Assembly (NCBI GenBank): GCA_028822575.1
Contig: JAPKDN010000195.1
Coordinates: 1-6,351, forward strand
DNA from: Alphaproteobacteria bacterium
GTDB lineage: Bacteria; Pseudomonadota; Alphaproteobacteria; Thalassobaculales; Thalassobaculaceae
Direction: 5' to 3'
DNA length: 6,351 nt
The notes under the pieces are model-generated. The model did no database searches and had not been told where the DNA came from. It worked only from the letters and a program-made list of their open reading frames with translations. Shown piece after piece: positions 5,599-6,351 of this stretch. Positions within the stretch are counted from its first letter, which is position 1. Every line of letters begins with the position of its first letter. Made by a program: the position numbers and the translations under genes.

Positions 5599-6059
5599 AT
5601 GCCTGAGGGATTGGTTATCCGCAACGCAGAACGCGCGGATTTCGCGCGATGGCTCCCCCTATGGGAGGGCTATAACGCGTTCTATGAGCGCGAGGGGCCG
5701 ACGGCGATCTCCATGGAGGTGACGCAGTTGACCTGGGAGCGGTTTTCGATGGCTATGAGCCGATGCATGCCCTGGTCGCGGAGCAGGGTGATCTGCTTTT
5801 CGGGATGAGCCACTATATCTTCCATCGCAAAAACACCATGACTGGGCCGGCGTGTTATTGGCAGGATCTGTTAACGGATGGCGATACCCGCGGCAAGGGC
5901 GTTGGTCGGGTCTTGATCTTAGGGGTGTACGAGCGGCCGCGCCAAGCCGGTTCCACGCGGGTTTATGAGAAAACCCACGAGACCAATGCGCCGGGCAGAT
6001 TGCTTTACGACAAGGTCGCCAACCATGACGGGTTTATCGTCTACCGCAAGGCGCTTTGA
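5599..6059 (+). pseudogene. GNAT acetyltransferase interrupted by a one-base frameshift
   Basis: The first frame starts at ATG 5599 (GGGGAGAG ribosome binding site) and reads well as a GNAT N-terminus, LVIRNAERADFARWLPLWEG and on to LTWERF. The rest of the domain continues in another frame as DGYEPMHALVAEQGDLLFG from 5748. The break is at the run TTTT (5743-5746): one more T would restore a single 153-residue protein, a normal length. The second part holds the acetyl-CoA loop RGKGVGR and the C-terminal THETN and GFIVYRKAL segments typical of the family. As written, the first frame stops at 5808. No slippery heptamer fits the required -1 shift, so this is either a recent inactivating deletion or a homopolymer sequencing or assembly error. 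The acetyl acceptor is unknown. It starts 36 bases after the dehydrogenase stop. Confidence 0.8.
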
Positions 6060-6088
6060 CCTTTTGAGAACGTGATGGGAGATCAAAA

Positions 6089-6351
6089 ATGCTGCGACTA
6101 GGCCTCATGGGTGCCGGTGCGATTGGCGACGATGTCATCAAGATGGTCCAGGGCGAATTCGCCGACCGGATCACAATTCCTGCCGTTTTGGTGCGTAACC
6201 CCAGAGACAATCAACCAGTTAATCATCCTTTTATAACGAACGACTTTGATGCCTTTTTTAAGTATGACTTTGATGTCGTGCTTGAAGGAGCCGGGCATGC
6301 AGCGGTGATAGATCACGCCGAGAAAATCCTACGCGCCAAGATTGACATGAT
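6089..6351 (+). CDS. Aspartate dehydrogenase-like protein, N-terminal part (cut by window edge)
   Basis: The first 87 codons are present, with no stop before the window ends. The start ATG 6089 follows GGGAGA at 6-base spacing and lies 29 bases after the GNAT stop, so it belongs to the same operon. The nucleotide-binding loop is GAGAIG at 8-13. FDVVLEGAGHAAVIDHAEKI at 61-80 matches the conserved EAAGH-A segment of the L-aspartate dehydrogenase (NadX/DUF108) family. Those enzymes convert L-aspartate to iminoaspartate or the reverse with NAD(P); paralogues act on other amino acids. The C-terminal catalytic domain, which would separate true aspartate dehydrogenase from relatives, is outside the window. 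Codons around 6210-6280 are much richer in A and T than those of the upstream genes. Confidence 0.75.
   Translation, partial: MLRLGLMGAGAIGDDVIKMVQGEFADRITIPAVLVRNPRDNQPVNHPFITNDFDAFFKYDFDVVLEGAGHAAVIDHAEKILRAKIDM

Noticed and set aside
5740..5750. Programmed -1 ribosomal frameshift in the GNAT gene
   Set aside because: The frame context CGG TTT TCG does not form an X XXY YYZ slippery heptamer, and slipping back would leave a first-position mismatch for tRNA-Phe.

Overview
The window looks like a chromosomal segment of an alphaproteobacterium. The basis is high-GC coding regions, SAM-II-type riboswitch motifs (a class best known from alphaproteobacterial methionine genes), a CbtB-CbtA cobalt transporter pair and a rhodanese-metZ gene pair. 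Species cannot be fixed from the sequence alone.

Layout. (1) At the left edge, bases 3-44 may be the last codons of a + strand gene that converges on the methionine operon. (2) On the - strand, bases 292-1950 carry a two-gene sulfur operon read right to left: a single-domain rhodanese, then metZ (O-succinylhomoserine sulfhydrylase). (3) This operon has a long, structured 5' leader (about 1951-2400). It holds a TTGACA promoter element, a SAM-II-like aptamer, an intrinsic terminator with a U tract, a second SAM-II-like aptamer, a perfect 8-bp hairpin and a possible 63-codon upstream ORF. The two aptamers share 17 of 20 bases in their loop segment. The 3' strand of the first aptamer can pair with the terminator, which gives a simple antiterminator/terminator switch. 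This leader is the most notable part of the window. (4) Also on the - strand, bases 2623-3306 encode a class I SAM-dependent methyltransferase of unknown substrate, followed by a possible Trp-rich small ORF (2470-2577). (5) Divergent from it on the + strand are cbtB and cbtA (3556-4506), a cobalt transporter. (6) Further right on the + strand is a second operon-like group: a 3-hydroxyacyl-CoA dehydrogenase/L-gulonate 3-dehydrogenase-like enzyme, a GNAT acetyltransferase split by a one-base frameshift, and the start of an aspartate-dehydrogenase-like protein cut by the window edge.

How the genes may work together. The leader should sense SAM and shut down rhodanese-metZ when SAM is plentiful. 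MetZ makes homocysteine from O-succinylhomoserine and sulfide; the rhodanese may handle sulfane sulfur for the same pathway (inference). The methyltransferase consumes SAM, and cobalt supports cobalamin, which B12-dependent methionine synthase uses; these links are thematic and not shown by the sequence. The right-hand operon looks like a separate catabolic or amino/hydroxy-acid pathway using two NAD(P)-dependent dehydrogenases.

Stretches with little content: 45-291 holds only two stem-loops; 3307-3555 is a divergent intergenic region with no recognisable cobalamin riboswitch; 4507-4617 has no clear signal beyond a ribosome binding site.
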